From: Fibrobacter succinogenes
Lineage (GTDB): Bacteria; Fibrobacterota; Fibrobacteria; Fibrobacterales; Fibrobacteraceae
DNA length: 64,000 nt
Direction: 5' to 3'
NCBI RefSeq assembly: GCF_902779965.1
Contig: NZ_CACZDK010000002.1
Location: 1 to 64,000 of the forward strand
Of this stretch, positions 16,678 through 24,099 are shown piece after piece. The notes below the pieces were generated by a model that ran no database searches, had not been told where the DNA came from, and worked only from the letters and a program-made list of their open reading frames with translations. A program made the translations under genes and the position numbers. Each line of letters begins with the position of its first letter. The first letter of the stretch is position 1.

Positions 16678-18042
16678 ATGGAACAGATTAAACGCATACA
16701 AGATGTCTACCGCCCTGTCGAAGAGCGTGTGAAAGACAATAAGGAAGTTGAACGTAGACTGACTTCTGTTGAAATTGTTGGTCAGGCCGGTCGTTGCCAC
16801 ACATGCGGAATTCCGTTCTGCCATGGTGCGGGTTGCCCTCTCGGAAACTTGATTCCCGAATTTAACGCAGCGGTTTCTCTCGGAAATGCGGAACGTGCTT
16901 ATGATATCATTAGCAAGACGGCGTTCTTCCCGGAATTCACGGGTCGCGTTTGTCCGGCTCTTTGTGAGTCGGCTTGTACCGGGAATGTTCATAACGATCC
17001 GGTGATGGTGCGCCAGATTGAAAAGTTCATCATCGAAACGGCTTTTGAAGAAGGCTGGGTAAAGCTCCCTGCTGCTGAACCGAACGGAAAGAGCGCCGCT
17101 GTGATTGGCTCTGGTCCTGCCGGGTTGTTTGCTGCCGAAGCGCTCCGCCGTAAGGGCTTTGCCGTGACGGTTTACGAAAAACGTGAAAAGGCGGGTGGAC
17201 TTTTGCGCTATGGTATCCCAAACTGGAAACTCGACAAGTCCGTGATTGACCGCCGTGTGGCTTTGCTTGAAGCGGCTGGAATCAAGTTTGTCTACAATAC
17301 TGAAATCGGGAAGGATATTGCTGCGGAATACATTCACAAGAATTTTGACGAAGTGTTCCTTGCAATTGGTACGCCGAATGCTCGTGACTTGAAAATTCCA
17401 GGCCGCGATGCCGAAGGCATTTTCCTTGCTCTCGACTTTTTGCACGGTGCCGAAAAACCGGGCGAATCGAATCCTGAAAAGTTCTCTGCCAAGGGCCGCA
17501 AGGTGCTCGTGATTGGCGGTGGCGATACGGGTAACGACTGCGTCGGTAAAGCCATCCGCGAAGGTTGCGAAAGCGTTTTGCAGGTGGAATTCATGCCGAA
17601 GCCGCCTGAGGAACGTTCTCCGTCTACGCCGTGGCCCGATTGGCCGTACATGCTGCGCACCAGCTATGCCCAACATGAAGGTGGTGAACGTCGCTGGAAT
17701 GTTTCTTCCAAGCAGTTTATCGTAAAAGATGGCCGTGTTGCTGGAGTGGAAGCGGTTCGCGTGGAATGGGAAATGTCCCCGCAGGGCCGCCCGCTCAAGC
17801 CGAACGAAGTTCCGAATTCTACCGAAGTCATCGATACGGATTTGGTGGTGCTCGCTATGGGCTTCACCGGAGTTCCGGCCGAAGGCATCGTGAACGATTT
17901 GGGCCTCACGCTTACGCCGCGTACAGCGATTATTCCGGATCCTTCTCGCCATATTTATGCGGTGGGTGACTGCGCTAATGGTGCATCCCTTGTGGTGCGC
18001 GCCATGGCCGATGCGAAAGCGAAAGTGGCTACAATCAAGTAA
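16678..18042 (+). CDS. gltD: Glutamate synthase small subunit (FAD/Fe-S oxidoreductase)
   Basis: 454 residues from ATG 16678 (a TTG 12 bases upstream is the alternative). N-terminal cysteine motifs for two 4Fe-4S clusters: CHTCGIPFCHGAGCPLGN and CPALCESACTGN. FAD-binding GSGPAGLFAAE, then a second nucleotide-binding motif GGGDTGNDCVG for NADPH, and a C-terminal FAD motif IYAVGDCANGASLVVRAM. Passes electrons from NADPH to the FMN of GltB. It follows gltB across a 135-nt spacer filled by the heptanucleotide element and is followed 30 nt later by nadE, so gltB-gltD-nadE is probably one unit. Confidence 0.95.
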   Translation: MEQIKRIQDVYRPVEERVKDNKEVERRLTSVEIVGQAGRCHTCGIPFCHGAGCPLGNLIPEFNAAVSLGNAERAYDIISKTAFFPEFTGRVCPALCESACTGNVHNDPVMVRQIEKFIIETAFEEGWVKLPAAEPNGKSAAVIGSGPAGLFAAEALRRKGFAVTVYEKREKAGGLLRYGIPNWKLDKSVIDRRVALLEAAGIKFVYNTEIGKDIAAEYIHKNFDEVFLAIGTPNARDLKIPGRDAEGIFLALDFLHGAEKPGESNPEKFSAKGRKVLVIGGGDTGNDCVGKAIREGCESVLQVEFMPKPPEERSPSTPWPDWPYMLRTSYAQHEGGERRWNVSSKQFIVKDGRVAGVEAVRVEWEMSPQGRPLKPNEVPNSTEVIDTDLVVLAMGFTGVPAEGIVNDLGLTLTPRTAIIPDPSRHIYAVGDCANGASLVVRAMADAKAKVATIK

Positions 18043-18071
18043 CATTCATCTCGAATACTGCTCGCGAAATC

Positions 18072-20222
18072 ATGTTTGGATTTTATCGTTTTGCAGCTGT
18101 ATCTCCGATTTTAAAAGTCGCGGATACGGCCTTCAATACCGAAGAAATCATCAAGAGCGCAAAAGCTGCCGTCTCCAATGGGGCGGCTTTTGTCGTTTTT
18201 CCTGAACTTTGTATTACTGGATACACTTGCAGCGATTTGTTCCATCAGGAATTGTTGTTGCAGAACAGCACTCGTGCATTGTTGAAAATTGCGGAATCTT
18301 TTAAGGATTCTGATGCCGTTATCGCGGTGGGCTTGCCATTGCGTTTGTTCGGCCGCTTGTATAATTGCGCGGCCTTTGTGCAGCGCGGGCGGGTAGTGGC
18401 GATTACGCCGAAAATCCATTTGCCGAACCAGCGTGAATTCTATGAGAAACGCCATTTTTCGAGTGGCCGTGACTTGCTGCGCGGGGCGTGTGGCGCTTCG
18501 GCAGGGAATGCTGCGGGTGCCGTGACGTGCACGATAGAAGGCGTGGGCGAGGTTCCGATCACAAATTTCTTCACGGTGAAGGGTCGCGGAACTTCTAGCG
18601 CGGTTGATGGCTGCACGAGTACTGCGAATTGCGCGAGCGATAATGACACGTGTGTTGTGAATGACAACGGCTCCGAAGTTCGCATTGGCGTTGAACTTTG
18701 CGAAGACTTGTGGACTCCGGCGCCTCCGAGTGGTGAACTTGCTTTGGCCGGTGCAAATGTAATTGTGAACTTGTCTGCAAGTGATGCGCTTGTGGGCAAA
18801 TGCGATTACCGCCGCAATTTGGTGATGAACCAGTCCGCGCGTTGCATGGCGGCATATGTCTATGCTTCTGCGGGTGTGCATGAATCGACGACGGACATGG
18901 TCTTTAGCGGTCATCTGATGGTCGCTGAAAATGGTAGCATGATTGCCGAAAGCAAGCCGTTCTCTCGCGAAACGGAAATCGTCTATGCCGATATCGACGT
19001 GGAACGCTTGAATATGCAGCGGCTGAGCGAAGGCTCGTTCCATGATTTTGACAGTCGCAGTTTCTATGCTCGGGCGGCAACTTTCGATGGTCTGCGAGCT
19101 TGCGATGCGCTCCAGTATCGATTTGTTTCTCCGATGCCGTTTGTTCCTGGGTCGCCTGAAACGCGAGACCAATCGTGCACGGAAATTTTTAGTATTCAGT
19201 GTGCGGGCCTTGCAAAGCGTCTTGAAGCGTCGCAATCCAAGCGTGCCGTGATTGGCCTTTCGGGCGGTCTTGATTCGACGCTTGCGCTTTTGGTTGTTGC
19301 TGAAACATTCAAGCTGTTAAAACGCCCTGCGTTAGAAATTTTGGCACTCACGATGCCTGGCTTTGGAACGACCAATCGCACGAAAAATAATGCGGTTGAA
19401 CTTGCAAAACTTTTGGGCGTTGAACTCCGCACTGTCGATATTCAAAAAGCTTGTCTGCAACATTTTGACGATATCGGTCATGACCCGCAAAAACTCGATG
19501 TGACTTACGAGAATGTGCAGGCCCGCGAGCGTACGCAGATTCTTATGGATATTGCCAATAGCGTTGGCGGAATTGTAATTGGTACGGGTGACTTGTCCGA
19601 AATTGCTCTCGGCTGGAGCACGTACAATGCTGATCACATGTCGATGTATGCGGTGAATTGCGATATTCCCAAAACGCTTGTTCGCCATATCGTGAGCTGG
19701 TATGCAGATAAATCTGTCGCGCATCTCGAAACACGTGAAGATACTGCGCATCTCGAAGCGTGCAGAAAGACGGCACTTTTCGAAACTGGTGAAAATGTCG
19801 CTCATCTCGATTCCATCGCTTCGGCGCAGTCCTCGAACATGGCGTCTCTCGCTGAAGTCCTTCGCGATATTCTCGATACGCCTGTGTCGCCGGAGCTTTT
19901 GCCTGCTGATAATAACGGCCAAATTGCGCAAAAGACCGAAAGCATTTTGGGCGCTTACGAAATCCATGATTTCTTCCTCTATCATTTTGCAAAGTACGGC
20001 GCGACTCCCGAGAAACTTTTGTTCCTCGCGAAGTACGCTTTTGCGGGCAAATTTAGCGATGAAGAAATTGAAAAAGCGCTCACTGTTTTTGTGCGTCGAT
20101 TCTTTACGCAACAGTTCAAGCGAAGCTGCATCCCGGATGGCCCGAAGGTCGGAACGATTTCTCTTTCGCCCCGTGCTGATTGGCGCATGCCAAGCGATGC
20201 GTCTTTTGCAGATTGGCTTTAA
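18072..20222 (+). CDS. nadE: Glutamine-dependent NAD+ synthetase with an unusual insertion
   Basis: 716 residues, longer than most two-domain NadE proteins. The N-terminal nitrilase-type glutaminase has its Glu45 in VVFPELCITGY, a Lys in PKIHLPNQREFYEKRHF and the nucleophile Cys in GVELCEDLW. The C-terminal synthetase has the P-loop LSGGLDSTLAL and GTGDLSEIALGWSTYNADHMSMY. Amidates deamido-NAD using glutamine. Two regions stand out: a Cys/Thr-rich stretch of about 35 residues after TNFFTVKGRG, and a low-complexity insert after HIVSWYADKS with three similar pieces (VAHLETRED, TAHLEACRK, VAHLDSIAS) before LAEVLRDILDTPVSPEL. It consumes glutamine, which fits its place behind gltBD. Confidence 0.93.
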   Translation: MFGFYRFAAVSPILKVADTAFNTEEIIKSAKAAVSNGAAFVVFPELCITGYTCSDLFHQELLLQNSTRALLKIAESFKDSDAVIAVGLPLRLFGRLYNCAAFVQRGRVVAITPKIHLPNQREFYEKRHFSSGRDLLRGACGASAGNAAGAVTCTIEGVGEVPITNFFTVKGRGTSSAVDGCTSTANCASDNDTCVVNDNGSEVRIGVELCEDLWTPAPPSGELALAGANVIVNLSASDALVGKCDYRRNLVMNQSARCMAAYVYASAGVHESTTDMVFSGHLMVAENGSMIAESKPFSRETEIVYADIDVERLNMQRLSEGSFHDFDSRSFYARAATFDGLRACDALQYRFVSPMPFVPGSPETRDQSCTEIFSIQCAGLAKRLEASQSKRAVIGLSGGLDSTLALLVVAETFKLLKRPALEILALTMPGFGTTNRTKNNAVELAKLLGVELRTVDIQKACLQHFDDIGHDPQKLDVTYENVQARERTQILMDIANSVGGIVIGTGDLSEIALGWSTYNADHMSMYAVNCDIPKTLVRHIVSWYADKSVAHLETREDTAHLEACRKTALFETGENVAHLDSIASAQSSNMASLAEVLRDILDTPVSPELLPADNNGQIAQKTESILGAYEIHDFFLYHFAKYGATPEKLLFLAKYAFAGKFSDEEIEKALTVFVRRFFTQQFKRSCIPDGPKVGTISLSPRADWRMPSDASFADWL

Positions 20223-20291
20223 AAAGAGGCTCTCATTTAACCTGCGGCTGGCGCGAACGTTTTCCTTAAAATCTTTTTTGCCGTAACATGA

Positions 20292-20333
20292 AACCCCGGA
20301 ACTTTCGTTCCGGGGTTAATTAGTCAACAGAGA
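20292..20333 (-). terminator. Terminator of purF with conserved upstream 13-mer
   Basis: Perfect 11-bp stem AACCCCGGAAC/GTTCCGGGGTT with a 4-nt loop. On the purF strand it is preceded by TCTCTGTTGACTA. The same stem and the identical 13-mer recur behind amtB at 21979-22020. Confidence 0.7.
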
Positions 20334-20357
20334 ATTTTTTGGCGTTTGTGCTTCGGC

Positions 20358-21743
20358 TTAACCGCAACGAGTCTTGTTCGTATCGTTTCCGATGTAGTCC
20401 GGATAATCGTTGTCGAAGCAAGCGGCGCAATAATTTTCGCCTTCGCCTGTACATTCCTTCATGCCTTCGACGCTTAAGTAACCGAGACTTTCTACACCGA
20501 GCATTTTTGCGATTTCTTCGGGAGTCATGGAGCTTGCGGCAAGTTCACCTTGGCTCGGGAAATCCATGCCGAAGAAGCACGGGTGTGCAACCGGAGGTGA
20601 TGCGATGCGGATGTGGACTTCGAGAGCGCCTGCGTCGCGGAGCATTTTGGACAAAATCTTAAGAGTGGTGCCGCGAACGATTGAGTCTTCTACAACGCAT
20701 ACGCGCTTGTTCTTGAGCACGCCCACGATCGGGTTGAATTTGAGTTTGACTTTTTGTTCGCGAACGTTTTGCGTGGGGTCGATAAATGTGCGGCCTACAT
20801 AGTGGTTGCGCAAAAGTCCGATTTCAAAACGGATGCCGCTTGCCTGCGCGTAGCCGAGAGCTGCGGTTGTAGCGCTGTCGGGCACGGAAATCACAATGTC
20901 TGCATCGACGGGACATTCCTTGGCGAGCTGCTTGCCCATTTTGCGGCGAATCTTGTCGCAACTTTGTTCGAATATCTTTGAATCAGGACGGCTGAAGTAG
21001 ATGTATTCGAAAATGCAGTGGGCGAGTCTGTCTTTGTGCGTAAAGCGTTCGGAATGGAGACCGTTCTGCGTGATGGTCAAAAATTCACCTGGCTGGATGT
21101 CGCGAACGTAGTTTGCGCCGAGAAGGTCGAATGCGCATGTTTCGCTGGCAACGCACCAGGCTTTTCCCATGCGGGCGATTGAAAGCGGGCGGAATCCGTA
21201 GCCGTCTCGTGCGACAAACATGGAGTCCTTGCTAATGAATACGAGGCAGAAACTACCGGTAAATTTTGTAATGGCTTTTTTGATGGCTTCGCCTAAAGTG
21301 TCGGCGTTTGTTCGTGCAATTTCGTGGAGGAGAATTTCAGAGTCGGAAGTTGTCTGGAAAATGTGACCGTCGGCTTCCATTTCGGCGCGGAGCTCGTTGG
21401 CGTTGGTGATGTTGCCGTTGTGGGCGACTGCGATTTGCCCCCATTTGCAGCTCACGAGAATCGGTTGTGCGTTTGCGAGGGTGGAGGCTCCAGTGGTGCT
21501 GTAGCGCACGTGGCCAATGCCTGCAAAACCTTGTAGTTCGTCAATATTGTGTTCGCGGAGGAGAGTCGAAACAAGTCCCATGGATTTGCGGACGCGGATT
21601 TTATCGCCGTCTGTTATTGCAAAACCTGCGCTTTCTTGACCGCGGTGTTGCAAAGCGTAAAGTCCCATGGCTACATTGCGTACAACGCTATCGCCATTGT
21701 AGATGCCGATAACGCCACATTCCTCGTGCAATTCGTCGAGCAT
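20358..21743 (-). CDS. purF: Amidophosphoribosyltransferase
   Basis: 461 residues. First committed step of purine synthesis: PRPP plus glutamine to phosphoribosylamine. The propeptide MLDELHEE precedes the nucleophile in ECGVIGIYN. GHVRYSTTG and AHNGNITNANELR complete the class II glutaminase. The PRPP-binding loop is VCVVEDSIVRGTT. Fe-S cluster cysteines of the Bacillus type are present: CIFEYIYF, PCFFGMDFPS and YCAACFDNDYP. Start ATG 21743 has AGAGG upstream. It has its own sigma-54 promoter and upstream palindrome, which is unusual for purF and ties purine synthesis to nitrogen supply. Confidence 0.96.
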   Translation of the reverse strand: MLDELHEECGVIGIYNGDSVVRNVAMGLYALQHRGQESAGFAITDGDKIRVRKSMGLVSTLLREHNIDELQGFAGIGHVRYSTTGASTLANAQPILVSCKWGQIAVAHNGNITNANELRAEMEADGHIFQTTSDSEILLHEIARTNADTLGEAIKKAITKFTGSFCLVFISKDSMFVARDGYGFRPLSIARMGKAWCVASETCAFDLLGANYVRDIQPGEFLTITQNGLHSERFTHKDRLAHCIFEYIYFSRPDSKIFEQSCDKIRRKMGKQLAKECPVDADIVISVPDSATTAALGYAQASGIRFEIGLLRNHYVGRTFIDPTQNVREQKVKLKFNPIVGVLKNKRVCVVEDSIVRGTTLKILSKMLRDAGALEVHIRIASPPVAHPCFFGMDFPSQGELAASSMTPEEIAKMLGVESLGYLSVEGMKECTGEGENYCAACFDNDYPDYIGNDTNKTRCG

Positions 21744-21814
21744 AATGCCTCTTTCTGATCAGTTCCTTTTTCTGCGCTTTGCGGGCGCAGAGGCGTAAAA
21801 TTTTGCCCAATAAA

Positions 21815-21830
21815 TGCAAAAAGTGTGCCA
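21815..21830 (-). promoter_or_regulatory. Sigma-54 promoter of purF
   Basis: Minus strand TGGCACA-CTTT-TTGCA, exact in all critical positions, about 72-87 nt upstream of the purF start codon. Confidence 0.85.
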
Positions 21831-21900
21831 AAATTTGAAAAACGCCGTTTTTTGCGTAAAAAGACCGATTTTGCAGCCTGGAAAAGTTATTTGGGTTATT

Positions 21901-21931
21901 ATTACAATTATTGTTTTACAGAAAATGTAAA
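21901..21931. promoter_or_regulatory. Proposed activator sites upstream of purF
   Basis: TTTACA-GAAAA-TGTAAA (21915-21931, perfect 6-bp arms), centre about 107 bp upstream of the -12 element, almost the same distance as in dapF. An overlapping weaker copy ATTACA-ATTAT-TGT lies at 21901-21914. Confidence 0.62.
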
Positions 21932-21978
21932 GCTATTCTTATAAACGAAGTAGAGCCGGTGTGGAATGAAAAACGTAA

Positions 21979-22020
21979 AACCCCGGAACAGTCGTTCCGG
22001 GGTTAAGTAGTCAACAGAGA
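21979..22020 (-). terminator. Terminator of glnK-amtB with conserved upstream 13-mer
   Basis: Stem AACCCCGGAAC/GTTCCGGGGTT, loop 4 nt, with TCTCTGTTGACTA directly upstream on the minus strand and TTTTACGTTTTT downstream. Twin of the purF terminator. Confidence 0.7.
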
Positions 22021-22025
22021 TACTT

Positions 22026-22125
22026 TTTAGGTTGTAGGTTTTAGGCTAGTAGGCTATAGGGTTAGTTGGGCGGCTTTGCCGCGATTATTAAAACCTAACT
22101 CCTAAAACCTATCGCCTGATACCTA
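22026..22125 (-). repeat. Complete heptanucleotide inverted element behind amtB
   Basis: On the amtB strand, starting 3 nt after the stop: TAGGTAT, CAGGCGA, TAGGTTT, TAGGAGT, TAGGTTT, TAATAAT; then the GC hairpin GCGGCAAAGCCGC; then a C-rich opposing arm with CCTAAAA, CCTACAA, CCTAAAA. The 7-mer differs from the TAGGAAG/TAGACAG copies but the period and layout are the same. Confidence 0.72.
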
Positions 22126-22128
22126 GAG

Positions 22129-23394
22129 CTACATATTGCTGAAGATTTGGAAGCCGCTGTAAGCTTCTTGACCGTGTTCAGCTTGGTCGAGGCCGCGCAT
22201 TTCTTGCTTTTCAGTCACGCGGAGGCCAATCGTCTTCTTGATGGCGAAGAAAATCAGGCTTGCGGCTGCGAAGCAGGGGATGGCGTAAGCGAGAACGCCA
22301 ACGGCTTGAGTACCGAGAGTGTAGTCGCCAGTGATATCGAAGATACCGACAGCGAGCGTGCCCCAGACACCGTTAACGAGGTGAACCGAGAGAGCGCCGA
22401 CCGGGTCGTCCAAGTGGAGGCGGTCGAAGAGGAAGACTGCACCGACGACGAGCACACCAGCGATAGCACCGATAATCCAGGACGAAAGCGGGGTTACCAC
22501 GTCAGCACCAGCGGTGATTGCGACGAGACCAGCAAGGCATCCGTTGAGGGCCATGGTGGCGTCCGGCTTCTTGGAGACAATCCAGCTGGTAAGCGTTGCG
22601 GTAATGATGCCTGCAACGGCAGCGAGGTTTGTGGTCACGAGAATCCAGCTAGTGGCCTTCGGGTCGCCGTTAAGAGCAGAACCGGCGTTGAATCCCCACC
22701 AACCGAACCAGAGCATGAACACGCCGACAGTTGCGAGCGGAATGTTGTGAGCCGGAATAGCGTGAACCTTGCCACCGACATACTTACCGATACGCGGTCC
22801 AAGAATCATCACGCCAGCGAGAGCAGCCCAACCACCCACAGAGTGAACGAGGGTAGAACCGGCGAGGTCGTGGAATCCGTGAGCACCGAAGGTGGAGAGC
22901 CAGCCGCCGCCCCATGTCCAAGAACCGACAATCGGGTAAACGAGAGCCACATAGACAATGGTGAAAATCAGGAAGGAGTTGAGCTTGACACGTTCAGCAA
23001 CGGCACCAGAGACAATCGTTGCTGCGGTGGCGGCGAACATTGCCTGGAACAGCCAGTCTGTGAACAGCGTGAAGTGTCCGTTGTAGGCGGCGGTGAAGTT
23101 TGCCGGATTTGCCCAGTCGCCAATGCCGAAGCCTGCGAAACCGAGAATTCCGTTGAAGGTGCCCGGGTACATCAGGCCGAAACCTAATGCAGCGTACATC
23201 GTAATACCGATGGCCGGCACAGCGATGTTCTTGAAAGCCACGTTAGCAGAGCACTTAGCGCGTACAAGGCCTGCTTCAACGCATGCGAAACCGAGACCCA
23301 TGATGAACACCAACATAGCGCTAATCATGATCCAGATGTTTTCCGTCATAAAGATTGCGTCACTGACGGTTGCGACATTTGCTACTTCGTTCAT
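22129..23394 (-). CDS. amtB: Ammonium transporter
   Basis: 421 residues with 11 hydrophobic segments, normal for Amt. Signatures: VFIMGLGFACVEAGLVRAKCSANV, DLAGSTLVHSVGGWAALAGVMILGPR (in parts, with the pore His region) and MLWFGWWGFNAGSAL. The C-terminal cytoplasmic tail KKTIGLRVTEKQEMRGLDQAEHGQEAYSGF carries the conserved GLD..EHGEEAY region that contacts GlnK. Inner membrane; imports ammonium or ammonia. Start ATG 23394 has AAAGGAT upstream. It lies 131 nt behind glnK, separated by a heptanucleotide element, and shares the glnK sigma-54 promoter. Confidence 0.96.
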   Translation of the reverse strand: MNEVANVATVSDAIFMTENIWIMISAMLVFIMGLGFACVEAGLVRAKCSANVAFKNIAVPAIGITMYAALGFGLMYPGTFNGILGFAGFGIGDWANPANFTAAYNGHFTLFTDWLFQAMFAATAATIVSGAVAERVKLNSFLIFTIVYVALVYPIVGSWTWGGGWLSTFGAHGFHDLAGSTLVHSVGGWAALAGVMILGPRIGKYVGGKVHAIPAHNIPLATVGVFMLWFGWWGFNAGSALNGDPKATSWILVTTNLAAVAGIITATLTSWIVSKKPDATMALNGCLAGLVAITAGADVVTPLSSWIIGAIAGVLVVGAVFLFDRLHLDDPVGALSVHLVNGVWGTLAVGIFDITGDYTLGTQAVGVLAYAIPCFAAASLIFFAIKKTIGLRVTEKQEMRGLDQAEHGQEAYSGFQIFSNM

Positions 23395-23439
23395 TTGATT
23401 AAATCCTTTTTTTAGTTGATTGTTTGCTAACTAAACAAG

Positions 23440-23518
23440 TAGGCAGTAGGAAGTCGGAAGTAGGAAGTGAAAAATCAATCGTGAAATTTACTGTCTACCG
23501 TCTACTGTCTACTTCCTA
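23440..23518 (-). repeat. Heptanucleotide inverted element between glnK and amtB
   Basis: On the glnK strand, 7 nt after its TAA stop: TAGGAAG, TAGACAG, TAGACGG, TAGACAG (23518-23491); a 23-nt AT-rich centre; then the opposing arm CTTCCTA, CTTCCGA, CTTCCTA, CTGCCTA (23467-23440). The centre lacks the GC hairpin found in the gltB and amtB copies. Confidence 0.75.
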
Positions 23519-23525
23519 CTGATGC

Positions 23526-23867
23526 TTATCCAATCGCCTCCGGCCCTGTTTCGCCGGTGCGGATGCGAACGCACTGTTCGAGTGCTGTAACAAATATCTT
23601 TCCGTCGCCAATGCTGCCTGTACGGGCGCCCGCGATAATCGCATCAATGCAAGGCTGTACAAACTCATCATTCACGGCAATCTTCAAGCAAATCTTTTTG
23701 AGCAAATTCACTTCGGTCACAACGCCACGGAAACGTTGATTGTAACCCTTCTGCTGACCGCAACCCAAGACGTTCGTGACAGACATCTTGTAGATCTTCT
23801 TTTCGTATAGCGATTGCTTTACATTGTTTAACCTTTCGGGTTGTATGTAAGCTGTAACTAGCTTCAT
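23526..23867 (-). CDS. glnK: PII nitrogen regulatory protein lacking the uridylylated tyrosine
   Basis: 113 residues, the usual PII length. [13 protein letters not shown], the T-loop region [14 protein letters not shown] and the C-terminal signature [10 protein letters not shown]...VRIRTGE are clear. Numbering matches E. coli GlnK without gaps up to the T-loop, and the position of Tyr51 (EYSVNFLPK) is Thr51 here (VTEVNLLKK). Uridylylation at Tyr51 is therefore not possible. It probably blocks AmtB when nitrogen is plentiful. In several NifA systems PII acts on the GAF domain, so an interaction with the GAF-containing activator at 5196 is a reasonable inference. Driven by a sigma-54 promoter; first gene of glnK-amtB. 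Confidence 0.95.
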   Translation of the reverse strand: MKLVTAYIQPERLNNVKQSLYEKKIYKMSVTNVLGCGQQKGYNQRFRGVVTEVNLLKKICLKIAVNDEFVQPCIDAIIAGARTGSIGDGKIFVTALEQCVRIRTGETGPEAIG

Positions 23868-23913
23868 GATGTTATCCTTTTTTGGGGTTCATTTTTCTTG
23901 TACGCCCCTCTAA

Positions 23914-23929
23914 TGCAAAGCGCGTGCCA
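23914..23929 (-). promoter_or_regulatory. Sigma-54 promoter of glnK-amtB
   Basis: Minus strand TGGCACG-CGCT-TTGCA, a perfect -24/-12 consensus, about 47-62 nt upstream of the glnK start codon. Confidence 0.87.
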
Positions 23930-24002
23930 AAATATCAAAAATGGCGAAATTCGCTAAAAATCGCAAAAAACAAAAAGAAAATCGCGACCTTGCTGGCCGC
24001 GA

Positions 24003-24052
24003 TTACAAATTTTAGTTTTACAGAAATTGCAGTAAATTCAGAAAATGTAAAA
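24003..24052. promoter_or_regulatory. Proposed activator sites upstream of glnK
   Basis: A cluster of imperfect copies: TTACA-AATTT-T at 24003, TTTTACA-GAAAT-TGC at 24016-24030, and TTCA-GAAAA-TGTAAAA at 24037-24052. None is perfect on both arms. Centres are roughly 95-128 bp upstream of the -12 element. Confidence 0.45.
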
Positions 24053-24099
24053 AGAAACGAGACGCTTTGTAGCGTCTCGTAAATAGATTTTTTATTACT

